Assembly (NCBI GenBank): GCA_014360685.1 | Contig: JACIXB010000017.1 | Location: forward strand, 171,761-235,760 | Direction: 5' to 3' | DNA from: Actinomycetota bacterium | GTDB taxonomy: Bacteria; Actinomycetota; Geothermincolia; Geothermincolales; RBG-13-55-18 | Length of the DNA stretch: 64,000 nucleotides | Shown: one piece after another, positions 35,831-46,100 of the stretch | How the letters are laid out: each line of letters starts with the position of its first letter | Position numbering within the stretch: the first letter of the stretch is position 1 | The notes under the pieces: generated by a model | Databases searched by the model: none | What the model saw: the letters and a program-made list of their open reading frames with translations, nothing else | Told to the model about the DNA's origin: nothing | Position numbers and translations under genes: made by a program

Positions 35831-36985
35831 ATGAGAAGGATATACATGGATCACGCCGCCACCACGCCGGTTCACCCCGCGGTGGCCGAGGCCATGCTCC
35901 CCTACCTCGGGGAGCGCTTCGGGAATCCCTCCAGCGTGTACACGGAAGGTCGGGAGGCAAGGCGGGCGGTGGAGGAGGCGCGGGCCAAGGTGGCCGGGGC
36001 ACTGGGGGCGGATCCCTCCGAGATCTTCTTCACCAGCGGGGGGACGGAGGCGGACAACCTGGCCATAATGGGGGTGGCGCGCGCCCTTCGGGATCGCGGC
36101 GACCACGTCATCACCACCGCCGTGGAGCACCACGCGGTGCTGGAGCCCTGCCATTACCTGGAAAGGGAGGGGTACCGGGTGACCTACCTTCCCGTGGACG
36201 GCTCGGGCCTGGTGGACCCCGACGAGGTACGCCGGGCCGTCACCCCGGGGACCATCCTGGTCTCGGTGATGCACGCCAACAACGAGGTGGGAACCATACA
36301 GCCCGTGGAGGAGATAGCCGCCGTCTGCCGGGAGGCCGGCGTGTACTTCCATTGCGACGCCGTGCAGACGGTGGGCGCGCTGGAGGTCGACGTGGACCGC
36401 CTGGGGGTGGACCTCCTGTCCGTCTCCGCCCACAAGCTCTACGGGCCCAAGGGGGTGGGGTGCCTTTACGTGCGGCGGGGGACGGAGATCGAGGGCATCC
36501 TCCTGGGAGGGGGACAGGAGAGGAGGATGCGCTCCGGGACGGAGAACGTGGCCGGCATAGTGGGTTTCGGGGTGGCCATGGAGTTGGCCGGCGCGGAGTG
36601 GCGCCGGCGGTCCGAGCACGTGAAACCCCTCCGCGACCGCCTCATCGAGGGAGTGCTGGGAGGCATCCCCCGCGTCCGCCTCAACGGCCACCCGGAAAGG
36701 CGTCTTCCCAACAACGCCAACTTCATCTTCGACTTCATAGAGGGGGAAGCCATCTGCCTGCGGCTGGATTTCCTGGGCATCGCCGCCTCCACCGGTTCGG
36801 CGTGCAGCTCGGAGAGGGGAGAGGCTTCCCACGTCCTGCTGGCCCTGGGCATCCCCCCGCAGAAGGCCCACGGCAGCCTCCGGCTTACCCTGGGCAGGGA
36901 TAACACGGAAGAGGACGTCGATTACCTCCTGGAAAACCTTCCCAAGGTGGTGCAGGACCTGCGGGCCCTGTCCCCCCTGGCCTGA
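35831..36985 (+). CDS. iscS: cysteine desulfurase (NifS/IscS family)
   Basis: PLP enzyme that takes sulfur from cysteine for Fe-S clusters and tRNA thiolation. The 384 residues show MDHAATTPVHP, TSGGTEADNLAI, HHAVLEPC, the PLP lysine in SAHKLYGPKG and the active cysteine in GSACSSERGEASHVL. The insertion around the cysteine fits the group I (NifS/IscS) type. Start taken at MRRIYMDHAATT to match family N-termini. No iscU or iscR lies beside it. The TtuA-like thiolase encoded near 54.5 kb would need such a sulfur source (inference). Confidence 0.93.
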   Translation: MRRIYMDHAATTPVHPAVAEAMLPYLGERFGNPSSVYTEGREARRAVEEARAKVAGALGADPSEIFFTSGGTEADNLAIMGVARALRDRGDHVITTAVEHHAVLEPCHYLEREGYRVTYLPVDGSGLVDPDEVRRAVTPGTILVSVMHANNEVGTIQPVEEIAAVCREAGVYFHCDAVQTVGALEVDVDRLGVDLLSVSAHKLYGPKGVGCLYVRRGTEIEGILLGGGQERRMRSGTENVAGIVGFGVAMELAGAEWRRRSEHVKPLRDRLIEGVLGGIPRVRLNGHPERRLPNNANFIFDFIEGEAICLRLDFLGIAASTGSACSSERGEASHVLLALGIPPQKAHGSLRLTLGRDNTEEDVDYLLENLPKVVQDLRALSPLA

Positions 36986-37123
36986 CCCGGTACCCGGGGC
37001 GCGGGCATGACGCTTCCCCGGTATTCGACCGTCCTGACGGCGTTCATGGTGAATGGCCTTTTCCGGACATAGGCGCGGGGCGAAGGTATGCCTCGTCTTG
37101 GGATCCCGGTGGAGAGCCGGGCC

Positions 37124-37531
37124 CTAGCGCTTACGCCTGTTCCCCAAGCGCTTGAGCCGCTCCAGGGCTTCCCTGCTCTCCGGGTTGAGGCGCAGGGCGC
37201 GGCGGTAGTCCTCCCGTGCCGAGAGGAGGTCCCCTTCCTCGTAGTGAAGGTCTCCCCTGAAGATGTAGGTAACGGCGGTGCGCGGCTCCAGGGCTATGGC
37301 GCGGTTGAAGTCCTGCCTGGCCTTCTCCCTTTCCCCCTTGCAGTGGTAAAGTTTTCCCCGGTTGAGGTAACAGAGGAACAGGTCGGGGTCGAACTCGAGT
37401 ACCTTGGTGTATTCCTCGATGGCCGCGTCGATCCTCCCCTCCGCGGCGTGTATGGAGGCCATGCTCAGCCTGTTGATGGCCAGCCTGGCGTTGAAGAGCT
37501 CGATGTCCAGCAGGTCGTAGTCCTCGTCCAT
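37124..37531 (-). CDS. TPR-repeat protein
   Basis: Small protein of 135 residues with about three tetratricopeptide repeats, for instance AAIEEYTKVLEFDPDLF, ARQDFNRAIALEPRTA and AREDYRRALRLNPES. The start is set at MDEDYDLLDI with GGGAGG eleven bases before it; the ORF-track extension is proline-rich and not coding. TPR units bind other proteins; no partner is suggested by the neighbours. Confidence 0.78.
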   Translation of the reverse strand: MDEDYDLLDIELFNARLAINRLSMASIHAAEGRIDAAIEEYTKVLEFDPDLFLCYLNRGKLYHCKGEREKARQDFNRAIALEPRTAVTYIFRGDLHYEEGDLLSAREDYRRALRLNPESREALERLKRLGNRRKR

Positions 37532-37919
37532 CGTGAACGTGTCCTCCCGGATATCGTCCGCCGATCTCAGTATAAACGTATCCCCTCCGGGTTGAGAATT
37601 CCCAGGGGCGTGCCGCCGGAAGCGGGGAGAGGCCGGGGAAGGCGCCCGGGGTCCTTCGGCCGGGAGGCTTCCCGACGGCGGTAGGATCCACTGGTTCCGG
37701 GATGCCCGCGGTGCGCGGAGAGGGGCTGTCTTCGACCCCACGTTGGTTTGGTGTAAACTTGGGCTTGAAACCGGCCGATTAGGTTATTGCGGCTGGGACG
37801 GGAAACGGCAGGGAGGGAGCTGCAATTCCGCATCCGATATCCGATCACCATTGCGCCCTCTCCGCCGGACCGGACCACGGAAAGGGCGGTATTCTGGAGC
37901 CAGGAAAGGAGGAGGGACG
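37532..37919. other. intergenic region between TPR and acyl-CoA ligase genes
   Basis: Divergent gap. A few AT-richer bases (GGTTTGGTGTAAACTTGGG near 37744-37762) could be promoter sequence for the ligase. No gene seen; the ORF-track extension of the ligase through here is not coding. Confidence 0.4.
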
Positions 37920-39512
37920 GTGTCCGAGGTGGAGAAAGTCCAGTACAACGTCATGCGCCGCATGAACATCGGCGACCTGCCCAAGCGCACGGCGGCCAGG
38001 TGCCCGGACAAGGTGGCCCTGGTCTACCGGGACCGGAGCATCACCTTCCGGGAACTCAACGAGAACTGCTGCCGCATGGCCCATGTCTTCGAGAGGCTGG
38101 GGGCGAAGAAGGGTGACCGCATCACCTTCATGACTCACAACTGCCTCCAGTACATCTACTCCTGGCTGGGGGCCTGCAAGATCGGTTGCGTGATCAATCC
38201 CCTCAACTTCATGCTCAAGCCCCACGAGATCGAGTACATCGTCAACGACGCCGAATCCCGGCTGTTCTTCGTGGAGGACATCCTGGTCCCCCAGGTGCAG
38301 GCGGCGGCCCCCAACCTGAGGACGGTGGAGAAGTACGGGGTTATATACATAAACTCCCCGGACACGGAGATACCGGAGGGTTGGCTGAGTCTGGACCGCC
38401 TCTTCGAGGAGACGGACGACGTGTCCGAGCCCCTGGTGGAGACGGACGACGACGACATGTGCTCACTCATGTACACCAGCGGCACGGAGTCCCTGCCCAA
38501 GGGGGTGATGAACACCCACAAGAACTTCTTCCACACCCTCATGAGCGGGTTGATCGACCTGAACATCAAGAGGGACGACGTGGCCCTGCTCTCCATCCCC
38601 CTCTACCACGTGGCCGGGAAGTACCTCCTCCTGGAGTTCATCAACGTGGGGGCTAAGCTGGTCCTGGAATACGCTCCCAACCCGGTGGAGATCCTGGAGC
38701 TCACCCAGAAGGAGAAGGTCACTTACTGGGTATACCCGCCCACCCTATACCAGGTCCTGCCATCCTTGCCCAATTTCAAGGACTACGACCTCTCCTCGCT
38801 CCGTAAATTCATCTCCTTCGGGGCGGTGATGCCCGTGCCCCTGCTGCAGCAGTGGAAGGAGATGTTCCCGGAATCGGAGTGGAGGAACTATTACGGTCAG
38901 ACCGAGTCCACCCCGCTGGGGTCCACCCTCCAGCCGGAGGACTTCGAGGCCAAGATAGACTCCATCGGCACCCCCCATACCGGGGTGGAGATCAAGATCT
39001 TCGACGACAACGACAACGAGGTCCCCGTGGGTGAGGTGGGGGAGATCGTCATGCGCAGCCCCTCGGTGATGAAGGGCTATTACAAGATGGAGGAGAAAAC
39101 CGCCGAGACCCTGCGCGGAGGATGGCTGCACACCGGGGACCTGGGCCGCTTCGACGAGGACGGCTTCCTCTACTTCGTGGACCGCAAGAAGGACATGATC
39201 AAGAGCGGTGGGGAGAACGTGGCCTCCAAGGAGGTGGAGGACGTCATCTTCAAACACGAGAAGGTCATGCAGGTGGCGGTCATCGGCCTCCCCGACGAGT
39301 ACTGGATGGAGGCGGTCACCGCGGTGGTGGTGCCCTACCCCGGCGTGGAGGTCACCGAGGAGGAGATAATCGCCTTCTGCAAGGAGAACCTGGCTGGATA
39401 CAAGGTTCCCAAGCGGGTGTTCGTCATGGCCATGGAGGACCTCCCCGTGCTCCCCAGCGGCAAGATACTCAAGAGGGAGCTGCGCCGGAGGCTGGCGGAG
39501 AAAAAGGAATAG
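37920..39512 (+). CDS. AMP-forming acyl-CoA ligase
   Basis: Activates a carboxylic acid to its CoA thioester through an acyl-adenylate. Start GTG 37920 behind GGAGGAGGGACG gives 530 residues. Core motifs of the ANL superfamily: MYTSGTESLPKGV (P-loop), YYGQTESTPLG, TGDLGRFDEDGF, and the hinge/catalytic region DRKKDMIKSGGENV with the late lysine in PSGKILKRELR. Length and sequence suit medium- or long-chain fatty acyl or aryl acid ligases (FadD/FadK-like), but the acid is unknown. Confidence 0.9.
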   Translation: MSEVEKVQYNVMRRMNIGDLPKRTAARCPDKVALVYRDRSITFRELNENCCRMAHVFERLGAKKGDRITFMTHNCLQYIYSWLGACKIGCVINPLNFMLKPHEIEYIVNDAESRLFFVEDILVPQVQAAAPNLRTVEKYGVIYINSPDTEIPEGWLSLDRLFEETDDVSEPLVETDDDDMCSLMYTSGTESLPKGVMNTHKNFFHTLMSGLIDLNIKRDDVALLSIPLYHVAGKYLLLEFINVGAKLVLEYAPNPVEILELTQKEKVTYWVYPPTLYQVLPSLPNFKDYDLSSLRKFISFGAVMPVPLLQQWKEMFPESEWRNYYGQTESTPLGSTLQPEDFEAKIDSIGTPHTGVEIKIFDDNDNEVPVGEVGEIVMRSPSVMKGYYKMEEKTAETLRGGWLHTGDLGRFDEDGFLYFVDRKKDMIKSGGENVASKEVEDVIFKHEKVMQVAVIGLPDEYWMEAVTAVVVPYPGVEVTEEEIIAFCKENLAGYKVPKRVFVMAMEDLPVLPSGKILKRELRRRLAEKKE

Positions 39513-39741
39513 GGATCAGGTCCATTATCCCCTTGCCCTGGCGAACGGGCGCGGAAGGCGAAGGCCCTGTCCTGGCGCCCGGGCGGGAAGAACCGTACTG
39601 CCTGTTTTCTCCCCCGGGCGGATCTTTCGGGCTCCCGGCAAACTTTTCCATACCCACGCATCGATGCCCCGGGATGGGAATATGGGCCGCCTCCCCCTGC
39701 TTGTCCGCCGGTACACTTTAAGTTCTTTCGGACGGGTTGAG

Positions 39742-39883
39742 CCGGCCCTCCGGCCCGGTTCCTCCCGCCCGGGCATGTGGTATATGGTTCCTCTTCACCG
39801 CCGCCTTGGCCGCCTTAACCCTTCCCTTCCGAGGGGTTATCCGGCCCTCCGGCCCGGTTCCTCCCGCCCGGGCATGTGGTATA
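39742..39883 (+). repeat. 43-bp direct repeat, two copies, before tRNA-Gly
   Basis: CCGGCCCTCCGGCCCGGTTC and the next 23 bases (ending CATGTGGTATA) occur at 39742-39784 and again at 39841-39883, 99 bases apart. After copy 1 the -10 reads TATATG, after copy 2 TATAAT. Confidence 0.85.
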
Positions 39884-39885
39884 AT
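39880..39885 (+). promoter_or_regulatory. -10 element TATAAT for tRNA-Gly
   Basis: TATAAT ends 15 bases before the tRNA. The upstream CATGTGG contributes a TG in the extended region. It overlaps the end of the second 43-base repeat. Confidence 0.55.
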
Positions 39886-39900
39886 ATTTTGCCGGGAAGG

Positions 39901-39976
39901 GCGGGTCTAGCTCAGTTGGCAGAGCGCGAGCTTCCCAAGCTCGAGGCCGCGGGTTCGATCCCCGTGACCCGCTCCA
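39901..39976 (+). tRNA. tRNA-Gly (anticodon CCC)
   Basis: Full cloverleaf of 76 bases with encoded CCA. Acceptor GCGGGTC pairs with GACCCGC, D-arm GCTC/GAGC, anticodon stem CGAGC/GCTCG with loop TTCCCAA (anticodon CCC, reading GGG), and T-arm loop TTCGATC. The discriminator base is T. Confidence 0.96.
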
Positions 39977-39986
39977 GTGAATTGAA

Positions 39987-40012
39987 GCCGGGTGTTCATC
40001 ACCCGGCTTTTT
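39987..40012 (+). terminator. rho-independent terminator of tRNA-Gly
   Basis: Perfect 8-bp stem GCCGGGTG-ttcat-CACCCGGC followed by TTTTT and further T-rich sequence, ten bases after the tRNA CCA. Confidence 0.9.
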
Positions 40013-40133
40013 CCTTTTCGGGCTAAAGGGTATCGTCCCCCAGGCCCGTTCGCGCCGCGACCCTCTTCCCGGGAGGGTTCCCTCCATCTCTTTCGCGGTG
40101 GCCGGCGGAAGTAGGGACCGGGAACGAAAGCCC

Positions 40134-40985
40134 TCAGGGACGCGCCCCGAAGAAGCGGTGCAGGATACCCTTCCTCCAGAGGAAGCGGAAGAGGGCGTGG
40201 TATAGCTGGGGGGAGATGCGCTTGAGCACGTATTGCGGCCCGGAATGGGACCAGGGGACGAGCATGATCCCGATATCCCTCTCCAGGGCCTTAAGGCCGG
40301 CGGCGGCCACCACCGAGGGATCCACCCCCTTGGTGGCGTAGAACCTCTCGATCTCCGGTTTGGTGCTCCTTCCCTGGGAGTTGTACAGGTAGATCCTGCC
40401 GTTTCTTATTATGTTGGTGTTGATGAAACCGGGGCAGAGCAGGCTGACCTTGATACCGTGCTCGTAGAGTTCCATGCGCAGGGTCTCCCCCAGGCCCACC
40501 ACGCCGTACTTGCTGGTCTGGTAGGCGGCCATGCCCGGGATGGATACCAGCCCGGCGTCGCTGGCGGTGATGAGTATGGAACCCGACCGGCGCTCGATCA
40601 TGTGGGGGACGAAGGCGTGAAGGGTGTATATGCAACCCCAGAGGTTGATACCCAGGACCCACTCCCAGTCCTCGAGGGAGGTCTCCACGAAGCGGCCGCC
40701 CATGCCCACCCCGGCGTTGCTGCACAGGATGTCCACGTGTCCCCAGTCGGAGAGGAAGCGCTCGGCGAACTTACTCACCTCGTCCCATCTGGAATGGTCC
40801 ACGCGGTAGCCGCGGGCCTTGAAGCCCTTGGACTTGAGTTCCTCCACCACCTGGCCTATGCGCTCCGGGACGATGTCGGTGATGGCCACCCGGCAGCCTG
40901 CGTCTCCCAGGGCATGGGCCAGCGCCCTCCCGATGCCCGAGCCTCCTCCGGTGACTATGGCCGTCTTTCCCTCGAAGAATCCCAT
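40134..40985 (-). CDS. short-chain dehydrogenase/reductase
   Basis: NAD(P)-dependent oxidoreductase of 283 residues. Start ATG 40985 behind GGGGAGGTAGG. Classical SDR motifs: TGGGSGIG for the cofactor, DI after strand 2 (ITDIVPER, suggesting NAD preference), CSNAGVG, catalytic Ser in ITASDAG, and YQTSK with Tyr and Lys. The C-terminal ~50 residues are hydrophobic and basic (YHALFRFLWRKGILHRFFG), perhaps membrane-associated. The family includes lipid, steroid and alcohol dehydrogenases. Confidence 0.9.
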   Translation of the reverse strand: MGFFEGKTAIVTGGGSGIGRALAHALGDAGCRVAITDIVPERIGQVVEELKSKGFKARGYRVDHSRWDEVSKFAERFLSDWGHVDILCSNAGVGMGGRFVETSLEDWEWVLGINLWGCIYTLHAFVPHMIERRSGSILITASDAGLVSIPGMAAYQTSKYGVVGLGETLRMELYEHGIKVSLLCPGFINTNIIRNGRIYLYNSQGRSTKPEIERFYATKGVDPSVVAAAGLKALERDIGIMLVPWSHSGPQYVLKRISPQLYHALFRFLWRKGILHRFFGARP

Positions 40986-41404
40986 CGCCTACCTCCCCTT
41001 TCGCGGAACCGTCGTTTTCCCCGTATTCATCCCGGGTTCGCCCGCCATCCGGAACTCTTGGCGCCCTGGGTCGTCGGCCGTCCCGCCATGACCGCGCCCC
41101 GGGGTCCGCGAGGCGCCTTCCCGCCTCCCGTGACTTCCGGACGGGTACATCCTCTCACCGGGGCCGCCGCCACCGGCGCCATAAACTTTACCGCCGACCG
41201 GAAAGGATGGCAAACCCGTACGTGTCCTCTCTCCCGGATGGGCGCTTTGCTCTCTCTTCGTTGCGGCCCCCGCGGCCTTTTCCGCCCCGCGGACCGTCGG
41301 AGGGCCTGGATGCGGGCGTATCCGGAAACCCGCTGTGCTATAATCCTTTCGTATCTCGAAGAGTATCACGGCTTTCCGAGGCCATGGGCAAGGAGGACCA
41401 GGAA
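40986..41404. other. intergenic region before the chagasin-like lipoprotein
   Basis: Divergent gap with no gene. The right end holds the extended -10 element for the lipoprotein gene; no operator recognised. ORF-track frames here are upstream extensions. Confidence 0.45.
41339..41344 (+). promoter_or_regulatory. extended -10 element TGC-TATAAT
   Basis: Consensus extended -10 box 60 bases before the lipoprotein ATG. No clear -35. Confidence 0.5.
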
Positions 41405-42349
41405 ATGAAATCGAAGGTCGCAGCAACGTTCTTGGCTCTAATGGTCACCGCCGTCCTTACCCTTTCTCTTGGGGGCTGCACGGCTGGAGGAGGCGCGGAG
41501 TATCGCGATCCCTCCGTTCCTATCGTGGTGGAGAAAGGCGAGGAGTTCACCATCGCCCTGGAATCCAATCCCTCCACCGGGTACCGATGGCGGCTGGGAG
41601 GGGATCTGGACGAGAAGGTGGTGACCCTGCAGAAGGTGGAATTCGAGGAACCGGAGGCGGAAAGGCTGGGCCAGCCCGGCGAGGAGAAGTGGACCTTCAA
41701 GGCCGAGGGCCTGGGACGAGCGGAGATCGTCATGACCTACGCCAGGCCTTGGGAGGGAGACGCGGGCGCCGCAACGGTGGGGGCGCTGACCCTGCAGGCT
41801 GGGGAGGAGGCGGAGGCCGGCGAGGCCGGTGAGAGCCGGGAGGAATCGGAAACCACGCGGGCGACGGAGAGGGAAGAGGCGGAGGTGCGGGAGGATAACG
41901 TGGAACAGGAGGGGGCCGAGGAGGCCGGGCCCCAGACCCTGGTCTTCTCGGTATGGGTGAAGGAGAAGGGCGCCAAGGACAAGGAGCCCAAGAAGTACGA
42001 GGATCCCGCGGAGACCGTGGAGGTGAAGGAGGGTTACCGTTTTTCCGTGGTGCTGGAGTCGGATCCCACGGCGGGAGAACATTGGGAACTGCAGGAACCC
42101 ATCGACGAGGAACTGCTCTCCCTGGTGAGCGTGACCTTCGAGGCCAAGGGTGGGGGTCACGCGGAGGGCGGAGAGAATTCGGGCGCCCCCGGCGAGGAGA
42201 CCTGGACCTTCGAGGCCCTACGCCCGGGAGAGGCGGAATTGGTTTTCGCCTACCGTCATCTCGGGGAAAGGGAGGCGGCGCCCGGGGAGACCAGGACCTT
42301 CAAGGTGGAGGTCATGGCGGTGGAGGGCGAGGCGTCCTCCGGGCATTGA
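41405..42349 (+). CDS. lipoprotein with two chagasin-like (I42) inhibitor domains
   Basis: Exported, lipid-anchored protein of 314 residues. Start at MKSKVAATF with AGGAGG eight bases upstream; signal peptide ends at lipobox LSLGGC. Domain 1 (about 30-140) has the I42 loops: NPSTGYRW, GQPGEEKWTFKA and YARPWEGD, which block papain-like cysteine proteases in this family. Domain 2 (about 195-310) is a weaker copy: DPTAGEHW, GAPGEETWTFEA and YRHLGE. The linker is Glu-rich. The first domain could inhibit external or own cysteine proteases; the second may have lost this. No cysteine protease is seen nearby. Confidence 0.82.
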   Translation: MKSKVAATFLALMVTAVLTLSLGGCTAGGGAEYRDPSVPIVVEKGEEFTIALESNPSTGYRWRLGGDLDEKVVTLQKVEFEEPEAERLGQPGEEKWTFKAEGLGRAEIVMTYARPWEGDAGAATVGALTLQAGEEAEAGEAGESREESETTRATEREEAEVREDNVEQEGAEEAGPQTLVFSVWVKEKGAKDKEPKKYEDPAETVEVKEGYRFSVVLESDPTAGEHWELQEPIDEELLSLVSVTFEAKGGGHAEGGENSGAPGEETWTFEALRPGEAELVFAYRHLGEREAAPGETRTFKVEVMAVEGEASSGH

Positions 42350-42387
42350 GGGAGAAAAAACGCGCTTGGAATCCCATACCGTGGGAG

Positions 42388-42416
42388 TAACGCGGGGCCG
42401 CCGTGCGGCCCCGTTA
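42388..42416. terminator. strong hairpin after the lipoprotein gene
   Basis: TAACGCGGGGCCG-ccgtg-CGGCCCCGTTA, a long stem with one bulge, 38 bases after the stop. No T-run follows; may end transcription by structure. Confidence 0.5.
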
Positions 42417-43114
42417 TCATTACCGCCTTTCGCTTAGTTACCAGTGCCGCGGCATGGACCTGAGGCGCACGGTCTCCTCCCCGCGGGACCGTGGCCTTGC
42501 GCCGGTCCGGGAAAACCCCTCCCCGCCGCGAAGGTTGGTCGAGGAACCTACCATTTGTGGCCCTCATTTTTGGCCCTCTTGAACTCGGGTGTTTTCCTCC
42601 GAGAGGCCTATCAACCTCCCATATCGAGGCCAGGGCCTTGACAGGGTCCCCGCGAGAGTTGCGGGGCCGGGGTGCTTTTTTCCACGAGTTACATGCCTAC
42701 ACGGATCTTGGGGTTTGGGGCTGTGAAACTTGCGGGATCGGGGGTACTTCCTTCCCGCCCCGGTCCGGAAAAACGGATCTCGCCTTCCCTACGACGCCTT
42801 TTGCAGGTGCCGTTTTGCGCGATTTTAGTTTAAAGAAGGTGATGGGGCGGGTAGAAATATGTAGCGGCGCTTTCCCACCTTGGCCTTTGCGTTCTCTGGG
42901 TGGCGGCATGTGGAGGCGATAACCTTTCTCCCGTGAATGGGGAGAATAGAGAGGACCGGTGAAACACGGTAGGGCGAAAAGACGGTTACCCGCGGGATGG
43001 ATCGGGAGGCGGGAATATCGGGATTATTCCAGGGGAAAGACAGCCTCTGGCCCGCGGTTATATGCCATATATTGGTAATTTCTGCGGAACTTAGATTCAA
43101 TGGAGGTGAGGCGC
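42417..43114. other. long intergenic region before the 5'-nucleotidase gene
   Basis: About 700 bases with no convincing gene. A terminator-like TCCCCGC-gagagtt-GCGGGG stem followed by GGGGTGCTTTTTT ends at 42682, and TTCTCCC-gtgaatg-GGGAGAA forms a perfect stem at 42926-42946. The last 100 bases are AT-richer (TATATGCCATATATTGG), a likely promoter area. The long structured leader could hold an unknown regulatory RNA; it matches no riboswitch I know. Confidence 0.4.
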
Positions 43115-46100
43115 TTGTCCGGCAATCGTTCCCCGAAACCCCTGGTGAGGATGCTCGCGGCGGCCGCCGGCCTACTCCTGGCGGTTTCCATGCTCGTTTT
43201 GCTCTATCCCGCGGCCAGGGCGGAAACCAACGGCGAGTCCGCCCTGAGGTTCACCATCCTGCACACCAACGACGAGCACTCCGAGCTCATCCCCTACGGG
43301 CCGGCCATCGACTACCCGGACCATCCCACCGCCGGGGGTTTCGACCGCGTGGCCCACGAGATAGCGCGCATCAAGACGGAGAAGGCCTCCGCCGGGGAGC
43401 CGGTGCTCACCCTTAGCGGGGGCGACTTCTCCCAGGGAACCCTCTTCGCCTGGCTGGAGACCTCCGCCGCCGCGGAGCTCTCCCTCATGCAGGCGGTGGG
43501 CTACGATGCAGTGGCCCTGGGCAACCACGAGATGGAGCTGGGGCCGGCCTACCGGGCGGCAGCCCTCAACGCGGCCAAGGCCAACGGGGTGACCCTGCCC
43601 ATCCTCTGCGCCAACATCGACTTCGACGAGACCGATCCCGCGGACGACGCCCTGGAGGCCCTCTTCTCGGAAGAGGACAAGCAGGGGACGGAGCTGGCCA
43701 TCCAGCGCTACACCATAAAGACCCTCCCCAACGGTCTGAAGGTGGGCATCTTCGGCCTCCTGGGGGTGGAGGCGGAAGCCGTGGCTCCCGCGGCGGCGCC
43801 GGTGAAGTTCGGCAACGTGGCCGGCGACCCCGAGGACCCGGTGAGCTTCATCAACCGGGTGCTGGTGGCACAGGAGATGGTGAACACCCTGCGCGCGGCG
43901 GGTTGCCAGGTGGTGGTGGCCCTCTCCCATTCCGGCACCCGCGAGGAGACGGAGCTCCCCAAGTGGGTGACGGGCATCGACGTCATCGTGGGCGGCCACA
44001 GCCACGACCTCAACTACCCGCCCCTGACCGTGGGCGGAACCATCATCGTCCAGGCCGGGTCCTACACCTCCCACCTGGGGGTCCTGGAGCTGGAGTACGG
44101 CGACGGGAAGGTCTCCGTGCGCTCCGCCCGGGCCATAGAGATGGACGACTCCATCCCCGTGCACGAAGGCGTGGAGGCGGCCATAGACGCCTACAAGGCC
44201 GCCCTCAACGGGGCCTTGGGATTCGACATCCTGGCCCCTTACGCGGAGACGGACGTCCAGGGGGACGGCGGCTTCTTCGTTAACGACGGCCCTCCCTTCG
44301 TGGAGACCAACCTGGGGGACCTCATCGCCGATTCCTATCTGCAGACGGCGCGGGCACTGGACCCCGCCGAGCCCCCCGTCCTGGGATTCGAGGCCAACGG
44401 GGTCATCCGCTCCAATATCCCCCCGGGCGCGGAGGGGCGGTTCTCCTTCTACGACCTCTACCGCTCCCTACCCCTGGGGGGTTCGCCCTACGATCCCGCC
44501 AAGATGGGCTACCCGCTGGTCAACTTCTACCTCTTCGGGCAGGAGATATGGGGCATCCTCAACGCCACCCTGGACATGGGAGACAACCAGTTCTTCGTGC
44601 AGATAGCGGGAGGGGAGTACCAGTTCCGGCCCGCGGGGCCCGAGTTCGACCAGTCCGACCCCGCCAGCGGTAAAATAGACTACCTGTTGGTGGGCGGAAG
44701 CCCCCTCAACCCTGCCGGGCTGTATAAGGTGGCCACCAACTTCTACACCGCTTCCTTCCTGGCCCTCTTCGGGGTCATGCCCCGCGACGCCTCCGGAGCC
44801 CAGGTGGATATCGGGGAGACCAGGGTGGACGGGGACCCCGTCACCCCCGGCATCCAGGAGGTGAAGTGCTGGGAGGCCCTGGCCGGCTACGTGGGGAACA
44901 TGCCCGACCTGGACGGCGACGGGTTGAGGAACGTGGCTCCCGATTACCGTTATACGCAGGCCAGGATAACCACCCCCGACTGGTACCTGGCCGAGGGGGC
45001 CACCGCCGGGGGCATGGAGACCTACGTGCTGGTCCAGAACCCCGGGGAGTTCGACGTGCACGCCCGCATCAAGTTCCAGACCGGCTCGGGGGAGGTCTCC
45101 CCGGCCGACCTGCAGGACGTGGTCATCCCCGCCCGGTCCCGGCGCACCTTCCCGGTGAACGCGTGGGTTAGCGACTACCACGTTTCCACGCTGGTACAGC
45201 CCATATCGCCGCGGGGCGCGCAGCTGGTATGCGAGCGGGCCATGTACGGGAACGGGTGGAGGTGGGCCCATAACTCCGTGGGGGTAACCGGGCCCTACGA
45301 GCCGGCCCCGGAGTGGTACTTCGCCGAGGGTTGCACCGGCGGGGACATGGAGACCTGGCTCCTGGTGCAGAACCCCTACGGCTCCACCATCCACGTGGAC
45401 GTCTCCTTCCAGACCGGCTCGGGTGAGGTGGTGGCGCCCGAGGACCTGAAGAACGTGCCCATCCCCGCCCGTTCCCGGCGCACATTCTTCGTCAACAGCT
45501 GGGTGGACAGCTACGACGTGTCCATCATGGTGGAGGCCCTGGACGGCAACGTGATCTGCGAGCGGGCCATGTACGGGAACGGGAGGGCCTGGGCCACGGG
45601 TTCCAAGGGGACCAGCGTCCTCTCCGACCGGTGGTACCTGGCCGAGGGCGCCACCGCCGGGGGCATGGAGACCTATGTGCTGGTCCAGAACCCCGGCGAC
45701 GACCCGGTCCACGTGAACATAACCTTCCACACCGGGGGCGGAGAGACGGCTCCCCCCGAGCTGCAGAACGTGGAGATCCCCGCCCGTTCCCGGCGCACCT
45801 TCCTGGCCAACGCGTACGTGACCGGCTACGACGTGTCCACCCTGGTCACTTGCGCGGACGGCGCGGTGGCCGTGGAGAGGGCCATGTACGGCAACGGGTG
45901 GCGCTGGGGCCACGCCTCCGCGGGGATGGCCCGGCCCTCCAACGTCTGGTACCTGGCCGAGGGGGCCACGGCCGGGGGCATGGAGACCTACGTGCTGGTC
46001 CAGAACCCCGGCGACGACCCGGTCCACGTGAACATAACCTTCCACACCGGGGGAGGGAAGGTAGCCCCGCCCGACCTCCAGAACGTGGAGATCCCCGCCC

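Larger units (their letters stand above)
39513..39900. other. intergenic region with duplicated tRNA promoter block
   Basis: No gene. Begins with GGGATCAGGTCC directly after the ligase stop. Two identical 43-base blocks follow (listed separately); the second carries the tRNA promoter. Confidence 0.55.
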
